Origin: Lysobacter enzymogenes | Lineage (GTDB): Bacteria; Pseudomonadota; Gammaproteobacteria; Xanthomonadales; Xanthomonadaceae | DNA length: 52,400 nucleotides | Reading direction: 5' to 3' | Assembly: GCF_900106525.1 (NCBI RefSeq) | Contig: NZ_FNOG01000011.1 | Location: 34,499 to 86,898 of the forward strand | In this document: positions 35,383 to 43,904 of the stretch, piece by piece | Layout of the letters: each line of letters begins with the position of its first letter | Numbering within the stretch: the first letter of the stretch is position 1 | The notes under the pieces: model-generated | What the model was told of the DNA's origin: nothing | Databases searched by the model: none | Seen by the model: only the letters and a program-made list of their open reading frames with translations | Made by a program: the position numbers and the translations under genes

Positions 35383-35490
35383 TGTGGGAGGGACTTCAGT
35401 CCCGAGGCTTTCCGGTCCGCCCGGGCAAGACTTACCCGCAAGGCCAGCCTCGCCGGAGCCGAAAGCGTCGGGACTGAAGTCCCTCCCACA
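35383..35490. repeat. Inverted repeat pair (family E)
   Basis: The left arm TGTGGGAGGGACTTCAGTCC (35383 onward) and the right arm GGACTGAAGTCCCTCCCACA (to 35490) are exact complements over 20 bp, with GAGGCTTTCCGG / CCGGAGCCGAAAGCG continuing inward imperfectly. Each arm also contains its own small palindrome GGGACTTCAGTCCC. It sits between engB and the next gene and is unlike the other repeat families here. Confidence 0.88.
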
Positions 35491-35589
35491 CCTCAAGTTC
35501 CTCCCTCAAGCTCCGTTCGCCCCGGCACTGGCCGCCCGCGGCCCGCCGTTCGCGTTATCTCCTGGGTACGCCCTCAGGAGCCCTTCGCC

Positions 35590-36435
35590 ATGGACGCGAT
35601 CGCCGATCCCAGCACCATCCTCGCCGCCGGCGCCTACGGCACCGCGCTGCTGTTCTTCGCCTACGGCGGCTACGCGCTGCTCAAGGCCAAGAGCGCCGAG
35701 CAGAGCAAGAACGTGCGCTGGTACCTGGGCATCGGCGCGGTGGTGGCGCTGTCGATGATCGGCTTCGACGCGTTCAAGCAGCAGATCGGCGGCGCGCGCG
35801 CCCAGCCCGACGTGTTCCTGGCGTTCTCGCCGAAGTTCTCCGCCGTGGGCCTGCCCGAGCCGGCGGTGGAGTACCGCGGCCAGGCGCTGAAGCTCAGCGC
35901 GCCGATCCGGGTCAGCGACCAGAGCAGCATCAACATCTCGGTCGACGCGATCATCGAGAAGGTCAAAGGGCTGCAGCAGAACAACCAGCAACTGCGCAGC
36001 GCGCTGGGCAGCGCGGCGTTGGCGGGGCAGCCGAAGGAACTGGGCGAGCGCATCGCCGCGGCCGACAGCGCCGGGCAGGACCCGTGCGCGAGCGGTGGCG
36101 ACGCCACTTTGTGCGGCTGGAAGCAGTTGTCCAACGGCGAGTTGGCGAGCGCCGAGACCACTCTGACCCAGGCGGTGAAGGATGCGCCGGCCGCCGACCA
36201 CGGCGCCAAGAGCGCGGCGCTGAGCGGGCTGGGCGAGATCTACGTCGGCCAGGGCCGCATCGACGAGGCCAAGGTGCTGCTGCGCAAGGCCGCGGACCTG
36301 GGCAACGAAGGCGCGAAGAAGCGGCTGCAGACTTTGGCGCTGCCGGTGCGCGAGACCGCGCCGGCGCCGGGCGCGGCGCTGCGGCCGGAGTTGCGCGAGC
36401 GGCCGCAGCGCGAGGTGCGCCTGCCGCAGCGTTAG
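35590..36435 (+). CDS. Uncharacterised membrane-anchored protein with TPR-like segment
   Basis: 281 residues. Two hydrophobic helices (10-32 and 43-60) are followed by a soluble region. Residues ~115-135 look like a short coiled coil (V-K-G-L-Q-Q-N-N-Q-Q-L-R-S). Residues ~178-245 form alanine-rich helical pairs (W-K-Q-L-S-N-G-E-L-A-S-A-E-T-T-L-T-Q-A, then A-L-S-G-L-G-E-I-Y-V-G-Q-G-R-I-D-E-A-K-V-L-L-R-K-A), typical of tetratricopeptide repeats. Two cysteines near 166 and 174 could be disulfide-linked if periplasmic. I do not recognise a named family. The ribosome-binding site is AGGAG at 35576-35580. Confidence 0.75.
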   Translation: MDAIADPSTILAAGAYGTALLFFAYGGYALLKAKSAEQSKNVRWYLGIGAVVALSMIGFDAFKQQIGGARAQPDVFLAFSPKFSAVGLPEPAVEYRGQALKLSAPIRVSDQSSINISVDAIIEKVKGLQQNNQQLRSALGSAALAGQPKELGERIAAADSAGQDPCASGGDATLCGWKQLSNGELASAETTLTQAVKDAPAADHGAKSAALSGLGEIYVGQGRIDEAKVLLRKAADLGNEGAKKRLQTLALPVRETAPAPGAALRPELRERPQREVRLPQR

Positions 36436-36448
36436 CCGCGTTCGCTTT

Positions 36449-36535
36449 GTGTAGGAGCGGCGCAAGCCGCGACCGCGAAACCGCACTTGCGTCGTAAGCG
36501 CGATGTCGCGGTCGCGGCTTGCGCCGCTCCTACAG
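36449..36535. repeat. REPIN-like hairpin (family A)
   Basis: The arms TGTAGGAGCGGCGCAAGCCG (from 36449) and CGGCTTGCGCCGCTCCTACA (to 36534) are exact complements over at least 20 bp, with CGACCGCGA / TCGCGGTCG continuing and a central CTTGCGTCGTAAGCG mini-palindrome. It lies between convergent genes. Confidence 0.88.
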
Positions 36536-36549
36536 GGGGCGGGCGAGGC

Positions 36550-37434
36550 TTAGTTCGCGGATAGGGGTTCGCTGTGGCGGACCTCGCCGCGTTCGTCGTA
36601 CACGCGTGCGGTGTCCAGCGCGCCGTCGCCGTCGCGGTCGATCTCGCCGCCGCTCAGGCGCCCGCCGGTGTAGGTGTCGCGTTTGATCACGCGGCCCTGC
36701 TTGTCCAGCCATTCCACGGTGTGCAGCACGCCGCGCAGGTAGTTCTCCTGCCGCTCGGGCACGCCGTCGCCGTCGTAGTCGGCGCTGCGCGTCGCCAGCA
36801 GGCCCTTGGCCAGGGCGGAGACGGTTTCGCGCACGCCGTTGAAGTCCTGGTCTTCCTCGATCGAGGCCGGCAGGCCGTTGCCGTCGTACATCGTCACCAG
36901 GTCGACGTTGCCGTCGGTGTTGCGGTCGCTGTCGCTGCGCACCAGACGTTCGTCTTCGTAGCTCAGGCGCTCGTCGGCGATGCCGTCGGCGTCGTAGTCG
37001 ACGTTCTCCACGCTGGCGGTGGGCTGCAGCGCGGCGCCGGTGGCCAGCGCGCCGGCGAGCGCGCCGACGACCAGGGCGAACACGATGCCGGCCATGCCGA
37101 AACCGCCCGCGGCCGGCTTGCGCGCGTTCAAGGGGCGGTAGAGGTTAGCGTCCTCGACATGCTCGGGCGTGGCGTCGTCGCCGTAATCGCGGTCGGGTTC
37201 GTCGTCGTCGTCCGACTGCGGCACCTCGGCGGCCTGCCATTCGTCGATGATCGCGCGGGCGCGCTCGACGTCCTCGTCGGCGACTTCCACCCGCACCGAG
37301 CCGCCGACCGGCAGCAGCCCGGCGCCGCCTTCCAGCGCGCCGCCGAACACGAACGAACGGATGCCTTCCTGCGCCAGCAGGCCGCGCACGAGTTGCGCGT
37401 CGGCCGAATGCGCGGCCTGGTAAACGATCTGCAT
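36550..37434 (-). CDS. DUF2007-domain membrane protein with D-x-D-x-D-G repeats
   Basis: 294 residues. Residues 1-70 are a DUF2007 domain (M-Q-I-V-Y-Q-A-A-H-S-A-D-A-Q-L-V-R-G-L-L...). An acidic linker (74-87) precedes one membrane helix (113-136). The C-terminal region has five EF-hand-loop or dockerin-like acidic motifs: 147-156, 168-178, 195-203, 219-227 and 266-274 (D-Y-D-A-D-G, D-S-D-R-N-T-D-G, D-Q-D-F-N-G, D-Y-D-G-D-G, D-R-D-G-D-G). The DUF2007 part is presumably cytoplasmic and the acidic repeats periplasmic (inference). Function is unknown. Confidence 0.82.
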   Translation of the reverse strand: MQIVYQAAHSADAQLVRGLLAQEGIRSFVFGGALEGGAGLLPVGGSVRVEVADEDVERARAIIDEWQAAEVPQSDDDDEPDRDYGDDATPEHVEDANLYRPLNARKPAAGGFGMAGIVFALVVGALAGALATGAALQPTASVENVDYDADGIADERLSYEDERLVRSDSDRNTDGNVDLVTMYDGNGLPASIEEDQDFNGVRETVSALAKGLLATRSADYDGDGVPERQENYLRGVLHTVEWLDKQGRVIKRDTYTGGRLSGGEIDRDGDGALDTARVYDERGEVRHSEPLSAN

Positions 37435-37485
37435 GCGGGCTCCCCTTTGGGCGGAGTATGCCCGAGCAGCCTGCCGCCGCTGCGG

Positions 37486-39135
37486 CTACGCGGCCGGCCG
37501 TGCGGCGTAGGCGGCGTGGCCCGGCAGATGCAGGCGGCCGCCTTCGACTGCGCCCGACGGCAGGCCGTGGCCGCGGTCGGCGATCCAGCCGGCGCGCTCG
37601 CCCAACGCCAGCGTCGCTTCGCCGGGGCCGAGGTTGAACGCCATCAGCAGCGCATCGGCGCCTTCGCCGCGCACGAACGCGATCACCGGCTCGGCGCTGG
37701 GCAGGAAGGCGATGGTGCCGTCGAGCAGGGCGCGGTGGCGCTTGCGCCAGCCCAGAAAACCGCGGAAGCCGTTGAGCGGCGAGGCCGGGTCGTCCTGCTG
37801 CGCGGCGACGTTGAGCGCGCGGTGTTCGGCCGGAATCGGCAGCCACGGCCGGCCGCGGCTGAAACCCGCGCCCTCGCTGTCGTCCCACGGCAGCGGCGTG
37901 CGGCAACCGTCGCGGCCCTTGAAGTTCGGCCAGAAGGTCTTGCCGTAAGGATCCTGCAGCGCCTCGAACGGTACCTCGGCCTCGGGCAGACCGAGTTCCT
38001 CGCCCTGGTACACGCACACCGAGCCGCGCAGCGAGCACGCCAGCGCGCTGACCAAGGTGGCGAAATGCTTCGGCGCCTCGCCCCGGCCCCAGCGCGTGAC
38101 CACGCGCTGCACGTCGTGGTTGGAGATCGCCCAGCACGGCCAGCCTTCGCGCATGCTCGCCTCGACCCGCTGCACGGTGCCGCGGATATGCTCGACGTTG
38201 TAGTCCTCGGTCAGCAGCTCGAAGCTGTAGCCCATGTGCAGGCGACCGTTGCGGGTGTATTCGTCCATCGTCGCCAGCGAGTCCTCCGAGGAGATCTCGC
38301 CCAGCGCCACCGCGCCCGGATAGCGGTCCAGCAGCGCGCGCAGCTCGCCGAGGAAGGCCAGGTTTTCCGGCTGGGTGTTGTTGTAGTGGTGGTACTGGAA
38401 CGCGTACGGGTTGTCCGGGCTGAAGCCGCGGCCCACGCGCTGCGCCGGCGGCTTGGGCGGGTTGTCGCGCAGTTGCGCGTCGTGGAAGCAGAAGTTGATC
38501 GCATCCAGGCGCAGCCCGTCGACGCCGCGCTCGAGCCAGAAGCGCACGTTGTCCAGCACCGCCGCGCGCACCGCCGGATGGTGGAAGTTGAGGTCGGGCT
38601 GGGCGGACAGGAAGTTGTGCAGGTAGTACTGCTGCCGGCGCGGTTCCCAGCGCCAGGCCACGCCGCCGAACAGCGACATCCAGTTGTTCGGCGCGGTGCC
38701 GTCGGCGCGCGCGTCGGCCCATACGTACCAGTCGGCGAACTCGTTGTCGCGGCTCTCGCGGCTGCGCTTGAACCACTCGTGCTCGTTGGAGGTGTGGCTG
38801 AGCACCTGGTCGATCATCACCTTCAGGCCCAGCGCATGCGCCTTGGCCAGCAGGCGGTCGAAATCCTCGATGTTTCCGAACAGCGGATCGACCGCGCGGT
38901 AGTCGGCGATGTCGTAGCCGAAGTCGGCCATCGGCGACTTGAAGAACGGCGAGATCCAGATCGCATCGACGCCGAGGTCGGCGATGTAGCCGAGCTTCTC
39001 GACGATGCCCGGCAGGTCGCCGACGCCGTCGCCGTCGAGGTCGCGGAAGCTGCGCGGGTAGACCTGGTAGATCACCGCGCCGCGCCACCACGAGGGATCG
39101 CGTTGCGCGGGCTGGGAAGAGACGGCGGCGGACAA
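37486..39135 (-). CDS. Cytoplasmic alpha-glucosidase (GH13)
   Basis: 549 residues from the proposed TTG. It is a GH13 barrel: W-W-R-G-A-V-I-Y-Q-V-Y-P-R-S-F at the start, D-G-L-R-L-D-A (nucleophile Asp211), A-L-G-E-I (acid Glu280) and S-N-H-D (Asp341). It lacks a signal peptide and should hydrolyse imported malto-oligosaccharides to glucose. Start choice: TTG at 39135 has CAGGGG upstream and gives a homologue-like N-terminus (SAAVSSQPAQRDPSWW). The first ATG (39261) falls inside the upstream operator palindrome and adds 42 basic residues. It is divergent from TonB receptor 3 and shares its operators. Confidence 0.9.
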   Translation of the reverse strand: MSAAVSSQPAQRDPSWWRGAVIYQVYPRSFRDLDGDGVGDLPGIVEKLGYIADLGVDAIWISPFFKSPMADFGYDIADYRAVDPLFGNIEDFDRLLAKAHALGLKVMIDQVLSHTSNEHEWFKRSRESRDNEFADWYVWADARADGTAPNNWMSLFGGVAWRWEPRRQQYYLHNFLSAQPDLNFHHPAVRAAVLDNVRFWLERGVDGLRLDAINFCFHDAQLRDNPPKPPAQRVGRGFSPDNPYAFQYHHYNNTQPENLAFLGELRALLDRYPGAVALGEISSEDSLATMDEYTRNGRLHMGYSFELLTEDYNVEHIRGTVQRVEASMREGWPCWAISNHDVQRVVTRWGRGEAPKHFATLVSALACSLRGSVCVYQGEELGLPEAEVPFEALQDPYGKTFWPNFKGRDGCRTPLPWDDSEGAGFSRGRPWLPIPAEHRALNVAAQQDDPASPLNGFRGFLGWRKRHRALLDGTIAFLPSAEPVIAFVRGEGADALLMAFNLGPGEATLALGERAGWIADRGHGLPSGAVEGGRLHLPGHAAYAARPAA

Positions 39136-39256
39136 GTGCGACCCCTGTTTTTGTAGTGCGGCTTCGTATAGCCGCTCGATGGCGCGGCGCGCGGCGGCGC
39201 TGCGCTGCGGCGATGCGCGCCAGCTTACCGCCGCCGTCCGCGACGGCCGCGGAGCT

Positions 39257-39271
39257 TGCATACGTATTCAT
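39257..39271. promoter_or_regulatory. LacI-type operator O1
   Basis: TGCATACGTATTCAT, a near-palindrome centred on CG with core ATACGTAT, the form typical of LacI-family operators. An identical site in reverse orientation lies at 39317-39331. The likely binder is the LacI-family regulator at 45873-46901 (inference from co-location). Confidence 0.8.
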
Positions 39272-39316
39272 GGCGCAAGCGCGGCCGGAACTGCGACATG
39301 AATGCGACTGCATCCC

Positions 39317-39331
39317 ATGAATACGTATGCA
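39317..39331. promoter_or_regulatory. LacI-type operator O2
   Basis: ATGAATACGTATGCA, the exact reverse complement of O1. The centres are 61 bp apart, close to six helical turns, so both sites face roughly the same side of the DNA. One site is near each divergent gene, suggesting joint repression of the glucosidase and of the receptor-transporter-amylase genes. Confidence 0.8.
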
Positions 39332-39456
39332 GAACCCGCTGCAAGGCGTTGGGCATGCCTAACATGCGCTCGGACCGCGGCCCCGATGCCGCGGCGGACG
39401 CAGCGCGCCGACAGTGCGCGCGCGGCCACAGAACACAACGCTTCTGGAGGGGAGCC

Positions 39457-42264
39457 ATGTCGCATTCCAAGCCGGCCGCACGCGGGCCGAAGCAACTCGA
39501 CCGTCATCTGTTGACCCTGGCGCTGGCCGCGCTGGGCCTGTGCGGCTTCGCCCCGGCCTGGGCCGCCGACGCGCCCGCGCCGCAGGATCCGGCGCCCGCC
39601 GCAGCGGCGGCGCCGCAGACCGCGCACGAGCTCGACGCGGTCCAGGTCACCGGCAACCGCCGCGTGCAGTCGATCCAGAAATACGCCGGCACCATCCAGT
39701 CCTTCAGCGGCGAGGACATCGCCAAGCTCGGCATCAACACCGACTTCCGCAACCTGCAGGCGGTGGTGCCGGGGCTGCAGATCACCAAGCAGGAAGGCAA
39801 GTACGAAATCTTCCTGCGCGGCATCGGCGCGGCCGACTCGGACTTCTCCTCCGACCCGTCGGTGGCGACCTATTACAACGGCATCTACCTGCCGCGCCCG
39901 CGTTCGATCGGGCCGATGTTCTTCGACGTCGAGCGCATCGAGGTCAACAAGGGCCCGCAAGGCACGGTGCGCGGCCGCAACGCCACCGGCGGCTCGATCA
40001 ACGTGATCTCCAAGCGCCCCGAGCTGGGCGTGACCAGCGGCGGGCTCAAGATCGGCGCCGGCAACTACGACTACACCAACGCCGAGGGCGTGCTGAACCT
40101 GCCGATCGGCGACACCTTCGCCCTGCGCGCGGCGCTGTTCGACGAGGAGCGCTCGTCCTACATCACCAACGGTTACCCCAAGTCGCTGTTCTCCGCCGAA
40201 GGCCCGAGCGCGCTCGACAACCAGGCCGCGCGCCTGTCGGCGCTGTGGCAGCCCAACGACAAGTTCTCCGCCTACGTGATGCTGGACAAGGTCACCGAGC
40301 GCGGCACCGGCGACCCGGGCCTGTTCGCCGAACGCGGCCTGGCCGCGGGCTACGACATCAAGGACCTGGACGACCCGTTCAAGCAGTACTTCCGCACCCA
40401 GGGCAAGACCACCAACGACATCGAAGGCATCGCTGCGACCTTCACCTACGCGTTCAACGATGCGGTGTCGGTGGAGTTCAACACCTCCTACCGCAAGTAC
40501 GACTTCTACAACCGCAACGCCTCGCGCGAGTGGCAGCTCGGCCCGGTGTATCCGGGCTCGGACCGCGAAGCCTATTTCAATCCCGAGCGGCTGGACTGGT
40601 ACGACACGTTCTATCAGGCCGACAAGTCGTCCTCGCGCATCAACGAGCTGCGTTTCTTCGGCGACACCGGCAAGCTGATCTGGTCGGCGGGCCTGTTCAA
40701 TTACCAAGAAAAGTACGACTACGTGTCGTGGGACGTCGGCAACGGCTATTTCGGCGACTGCGACTGGTGGCGGCCGGGCACGGTCTGCGGTTACCAGGAC
40801 GGCCTGGGCGGCGAGAACCGCGGCGACAATTCCAAGGTCGAGTCCAACGCGGTGTACGGCGATTTCAGCTTCGCCGCGACCGATTCGCTACGCCTGATCG
40901 GCGGCATCCGCTACACCCGCGACAAGAAGATCGCGCGCGAATCCAACGTCAAATACCAGTTCATCATTCCCGAGGAACTGTTCCAGCAGTTCACCGGCCA
41001 GCCGATCAACACCGCGACCAATCCCTACACCACCGGCTTGATCCTGGGCTCGCCGGGCTTCCAGCTGGCCGGCCCGGGCCGCCGCCGCGGCGGCGATCCG
41101 AGCATCTGCACCGGCTGGTCGCCGGCCGATCTGCGCTGCGGGCCGGGCGGCAACACGCTCGACTATTTCCTCGGCGGCTTCCAGAACTTCGGCGCCAACG
41201 ACAACTGGGCGCAGTTCCTGCAGAAGAACCGCGACCAGATCCAGGTGATCGCGCGCTCGGACTTCCCCAACGGCCGCAGCGAAGACGTGTACAAGGACAA
41301 CTACGTCGACTGGCGCGTGGGTTTCGAGTACGACCTCGCCGCGAAGGTGATGCTGTACGGAACGGTCTCCACCGGCACCCGCGCCGGCGGCATCAACCGC
41401 CCGTTGACCCTCAACGACGGCAGCGCGCTGGCGCCGAGCTTCGCGCCGGAAGAGCTGACCGCCTACGAGGCCGGCATCAAGGGCGACTACGTCTGGGGCG
41501 AGACCCCGGTGCGCCTGAACGCGTCGGTGTTCTACTACGACTACAAGAACAAGGTGCTGCAGAACCTGATCGACGTGCCGGCGCCGACGCCGACCAATCC
41601 CAACGCGACCAGCCGCCAGGTGTTCAACGACAACGCGGCGAATGCGAGCGTGCTGGGCCTGGAGCTGGAAGGCAAGGTCGGCCTGCCGCACGGGTTCGAC
41701 ATCGGCTACAACTTCACCTACCTCGACGCCACCTTCGACGATTCCAAGGTGCTCGACACCCGCTCCGGCGGCCTGGGCCTGATCGTGCCGCTGGACGGCA
41801 ACCGCCTGCCGAACACGTCCAAGTACAACGCCAACGTCAGCCTGTCGCAGACCATCGACATCGGCCGCGGCGCGCTGAACTCGTTCGACTGGACGATCAA
41901 CCTGACTTACCGCTCCGACTACTACCTGACCGCGTTCAACAGCCGCGGCTTCGGCCTGGATGCGAACGGCAAAGTGATCGAGATCCCGCTCAAGGACATG
42001 GCGTTCAACAACGGCTCCAACCCGGCCGCCGGCGGCGGCCCGGCCAACGGGCTGGCGATGCGCGACGACGTGGACGGCTTCTTCACCGTCAACGTATCCG
42101 CCGGCCTGAACTTCGGCAGCGAGAACCAGTTCCGCGTCGACGGCTTCGTCTCCAACCTCACCGACGAGGTGTATTCGGGCAAGGGCTTCGTCAACAACGC
42201 GACCAACATCCGTTACTTGAATACGCCGCGGATGTACGGGATCCGCTTCGCTTCGCAGTTCTGA
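39457..42264 (+). CDS. TonB-dependent receptor 3, probable malto-oligosaccharide receptor
   Basis: 935 residues. The signal peptide ends A-P-A-W-A-A-D (about 36), then comes an Ala/Pro-rich segment and TonB box E-L-D-A-V-Q-V-T-G (58-66). The plug has L-Q-A-V-V-P-G-L-Q-I-T and V-E-R-I-E-V-N-K-G-P-Q-G-T-V-R-G-R-N-A-T-G-G-S-I-N-V-I-S. The barrel ends R-F-A-S-Q-F. GGAGGGGAG precedes the ATG at 39457; upstream in-frame starts lie across the operators. Neighbouring alpha-glucosidase, MFS transporter, amylase and LacI regulator make it the outer-membrane importer of a carbohydrate-utilisation locus of the type known in Xanthomonas; the alpha-glucan substrate is inferred. Confidence 0.93.
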   Translation: MSHSKPAARGPKQLDRHLLTLALAALGLCGFAPAWAADAPAPQDPAPAAAAAPQTAHELDAVQVTGNRRVQSIQKYAGTIQSFSGEDIAKLGINTDFRNLQAVVPGLQITKQEGKYEIFLRGIGAADSDFSSDPSVATYYNGIYLPRPRSIGPMFFDVERIEVNKGPQGTVRGRNATGGSINVISKRPELGVTSGGLKIGAGNYDYTNAEGVLNLPIGDTFALRAALFDEERSSYITNGYPKSLFSAEGPSALDNQAARLSALWQPNDKFSAYVMLDKVTERGTGDPGLFAERGLAAGYDIKDLDDPFKQYFRTQGKTTNDIEGIAATFTYAFNDAVSVEFNTSYRKYDFYNRNASREWQLGPVYPGSDREAYFNPERLDWYDTFYQADKSSSRINELRFFGDTGKLIWSAGLFNYQEKYDYVSWDVGNGYFGDCDWWRPGTVCGYQDGLGGENRGDNSKVESNAVYGDFSFAATDSLRLIGGIRYTRDKKIARESNVKYQFIIPEELFQQFTGQPINTATNPYTTGLILGSPGFQLAGPGRRRGGDPSICTGWSPADLRCGPGGNTLDYFLGGFQNFGANDNWAQFLQKNRDQIQVIARSDFPNGRSEDVYKDNYVDWRVGFEYDLAAKVMLYGTVSTGTRAGGINRPLTLNDGSALAPSFAPEELTAYEAGIKGDYVWGETPVRLNASVFYYDYKNKVLQNLIDVPAPTPTNPNATSRQVFNDNAANASVLGLELEGKVGLPHGFDIGYNFTYLDATFDDSKVLDTRSGGLGLIVPLDGNRLPNTSKYNANVSLSQTIDIGRGALNSFDWTINLTYRSDYYLTAFNSRGFGLDANGKVIEIPLKDMAFNNGSNPAAGGGPANGLAMRDDVDGFFTVNVSAGLNFGSENQFRVDGFVSNLTDEVYSGKGFVNNATNIRYLNTPRMYGIRFASQF

Positions 42265-42271
42265 CCGTCGC

Positions 42272-42305
42272 GCGGCCCCGTCTTCTCGCGCAGAAGCGGG
42301 GCCGC
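42272..42305 (+). terminator. Hairpin after TonB receptor 3
   Basis: The outer stem GCGGCCCCG / CGGGGCCGC (42272-42280 and 42297-42305) has inner pairing CTTCT / AGAAG and loop CGCGC. There is no T run. It may attenuate rather than end transcription, since MFS and amylase genes follow on the same strand. Confidence 0.6.
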
Positions 42306-42401
42306 AGCCGTTATCGCCCCTGAGGCCGCGCGGCGGCGGGCGCGCCGTTTCGCGGCCGCATCGCCAATCCCCCGCGCGCGCTTCGTGACAGACTCCCTGC
42401 C

Positions 42402-43904
42402 ATGACCGATCGCCCCGACGCCACGCCCCGCAAGCCGACGCTGACGTTCTGGCAGATCTGGAACATGTGCTTCGGCTTTCTCGGCATCCAGTTCGGCTTC
42501 GCCCTGCAGAACGCCAACGTCAGCCGGATCTTCCAGACCCTGGGCGCGCCGATCGACGATATCCCGATGCTGTGGATCGCCGCGCCGCTGACCGGGCTGA
42601 TCGTGCAGCCGATCGTGGGGTATTTGTCCGACCGGACCTGGACGGGACTGGGGCGGCGCCGGCCTTACTTCTTGGTCGGCGCGATCCTGGCCACGCTGGC
42701 GCTGATCGCGATGCCGAACTCGCCGACGCTGTGGATCGCCGCTGGCCTGCTGTGGATGCTCGACGCCTCGATCAACGTATCGATGGAGCCGTTCCGCGCC
42801 TTCGTCGGCGACCAGCTGCCGCAGCAGCAGCGCGCCGCCGGCTACGCCATGCAGAGCTTCTTCATCGGCGTGGGCTCGGTGGTGGCGAGCCTGCTGCCGT
42901 ACCTGCTGGCGCACTTCGGCGTCGGCAACACCGCCGCCGCCGGCGAGGTGCCCGACACCGTGCGTTACTCGTTCTATTTCGGCGGCGCGGTGCTGTTGCT
43001 GTCGGTCGGCTGGACCGTGCTGCGCAGCCGCGAATACCCGCCGCAGCAATTGCAGGCCTACGACGAGGCGCCGCCGATCGAGCCCTCGCCCGAGCGCGAC
43101 CGAGTGCGCTGCCTGCTGTTCGGCGCCTCGTGGATGGTGATCGGCGGCATCTGCGCGACTGCGATCTCGATGCTCCGGCTCGACCGCCAGCTGTACGTGC
43201 TGGCCGCATTGATCGCCGCGTTCGGCGTCGCGCTGCTGGCGCGCGGCATCGTCCGCGACGGCGGCGGCTTCGCCACGGTGATGGACGACCTGGGCGCGAT
43301 GCCGGCGGCGATGACGCGGCTGGCGGTGGTCCAGTTCTTCTCCTGGTTCGCCCTGTTTTCGATGTGGATCTACACCACGCCGGCGGTCACCCAGCTGCAC
43401 TACCACACCAGCGATGTCGCTTCGGCCGCCTACAACGAAGGCGCCAACTGGGTCGGCGTGCTGTTCGCCGCCTACAACGGCTTCGCCGCGCTGGCGGCGA
43501 TCGCGATCGCGCCGATGGCGCGGCGCTGGGGGCTGCGCCGCAGCCATCTGTTCAATCTGACGCTCGGCGGCGCCGGGTTGATTTCGGTGGCGCTGGTGCG
43601 CGATCCGCAGATGCTGCTGCTGTCGATGGTCGGCATCGGCTTCGCCTGGGCCTCGATCCTGTCGCTGCCGTACGCGATGCTGTCCGACTCGGTGCCGGCG
43701 GCGAAGATGGGCGTGTTCATGGGCATCTTCAATTTCTTCATCGTCATTCCGCAGTTGGTCGCGGCGAGCCTGCTCGGCTTCCTGGTCCGGCATCTGTTCG
43801 GCGGCCATCCGGTCGCGGCGCTGGTGATCGGCGGCGTCAGCCTGTTCGTCGCCGGCGCCTGCACCTTGTGGGTGCGCGAGCCCGACGCGCAGGTGCGCGC
43901 ATGA
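42402..43904 (+). CDS. MFS sugar transporter (glycoside-pentoside-hexuronide / SLC45-like)
   Basis: 500 residues and about 12 membrane helices. It begins [48 protein letters not shown], the signature of the MFS transporters that accompany GH13 enzymes in Xanthomonadaceae and Caulobacter, followed by [28 protein letters not shown] (the MFS D-R-x-x-G-R-R loop) in helix 2-3. It should import maltose or maltodextrin across the inner membrane by proton symport. Its stop overlaps the amylase start (ATGA at 43901-43904). Confidence 0.9.
   Translation: MTDRPDATPRKPTLTFWQIWNMCFGFLGIQFGFALQNANVSRIFQTLGAPIDDIPMLWIAAPLTGLIVQPIVGYLSDRTWTGLGRRRPYFLVGAILATLALIAMPNSPTLWIAAGLLWMLDASINVSMEPFRAFVGDQLPQQQRAAGYAMQSFFIGVGSVVASLLPYLLAHFGVGNTAAAGEVPDTVRYSFYFGGAVLLLSVGWTVLRSREYPPQQLQAYDEAPPIEPSPERDRVRCLLFGASWMVIGGICATAISMLRLDRQLYVLAALIAAFGVALLARGIVRDGGGFATVMDDLGAMPAAMTRLAVVQFFSWFALFSMWIYTTPAVTQLHYHTSDVASAAYNEGANWVGVLFAAYNGFAALAAIAIAPMARRWGLRRSHLFNLTLGGAGLISVALVRDPQMLLLSMVGIGFAWASILSLPYAMLSDSVPAAKMGVFMGIFNFFIVIPQLVAASLLGFLVRHLFGGHPVAALVIGGVSLFVAGACTLWVREPDAQVRA

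Noticed and set aside
39256-39456. In-frame upstream starts for TonB receptor 3 (for example the ATG-like frame from 39256)
   Set aside because: They cross both operators and encode a basic, non-signal-like leader. The ATG at 39457 has GGAGGGGAG upstream and begins a normal signal peptide.
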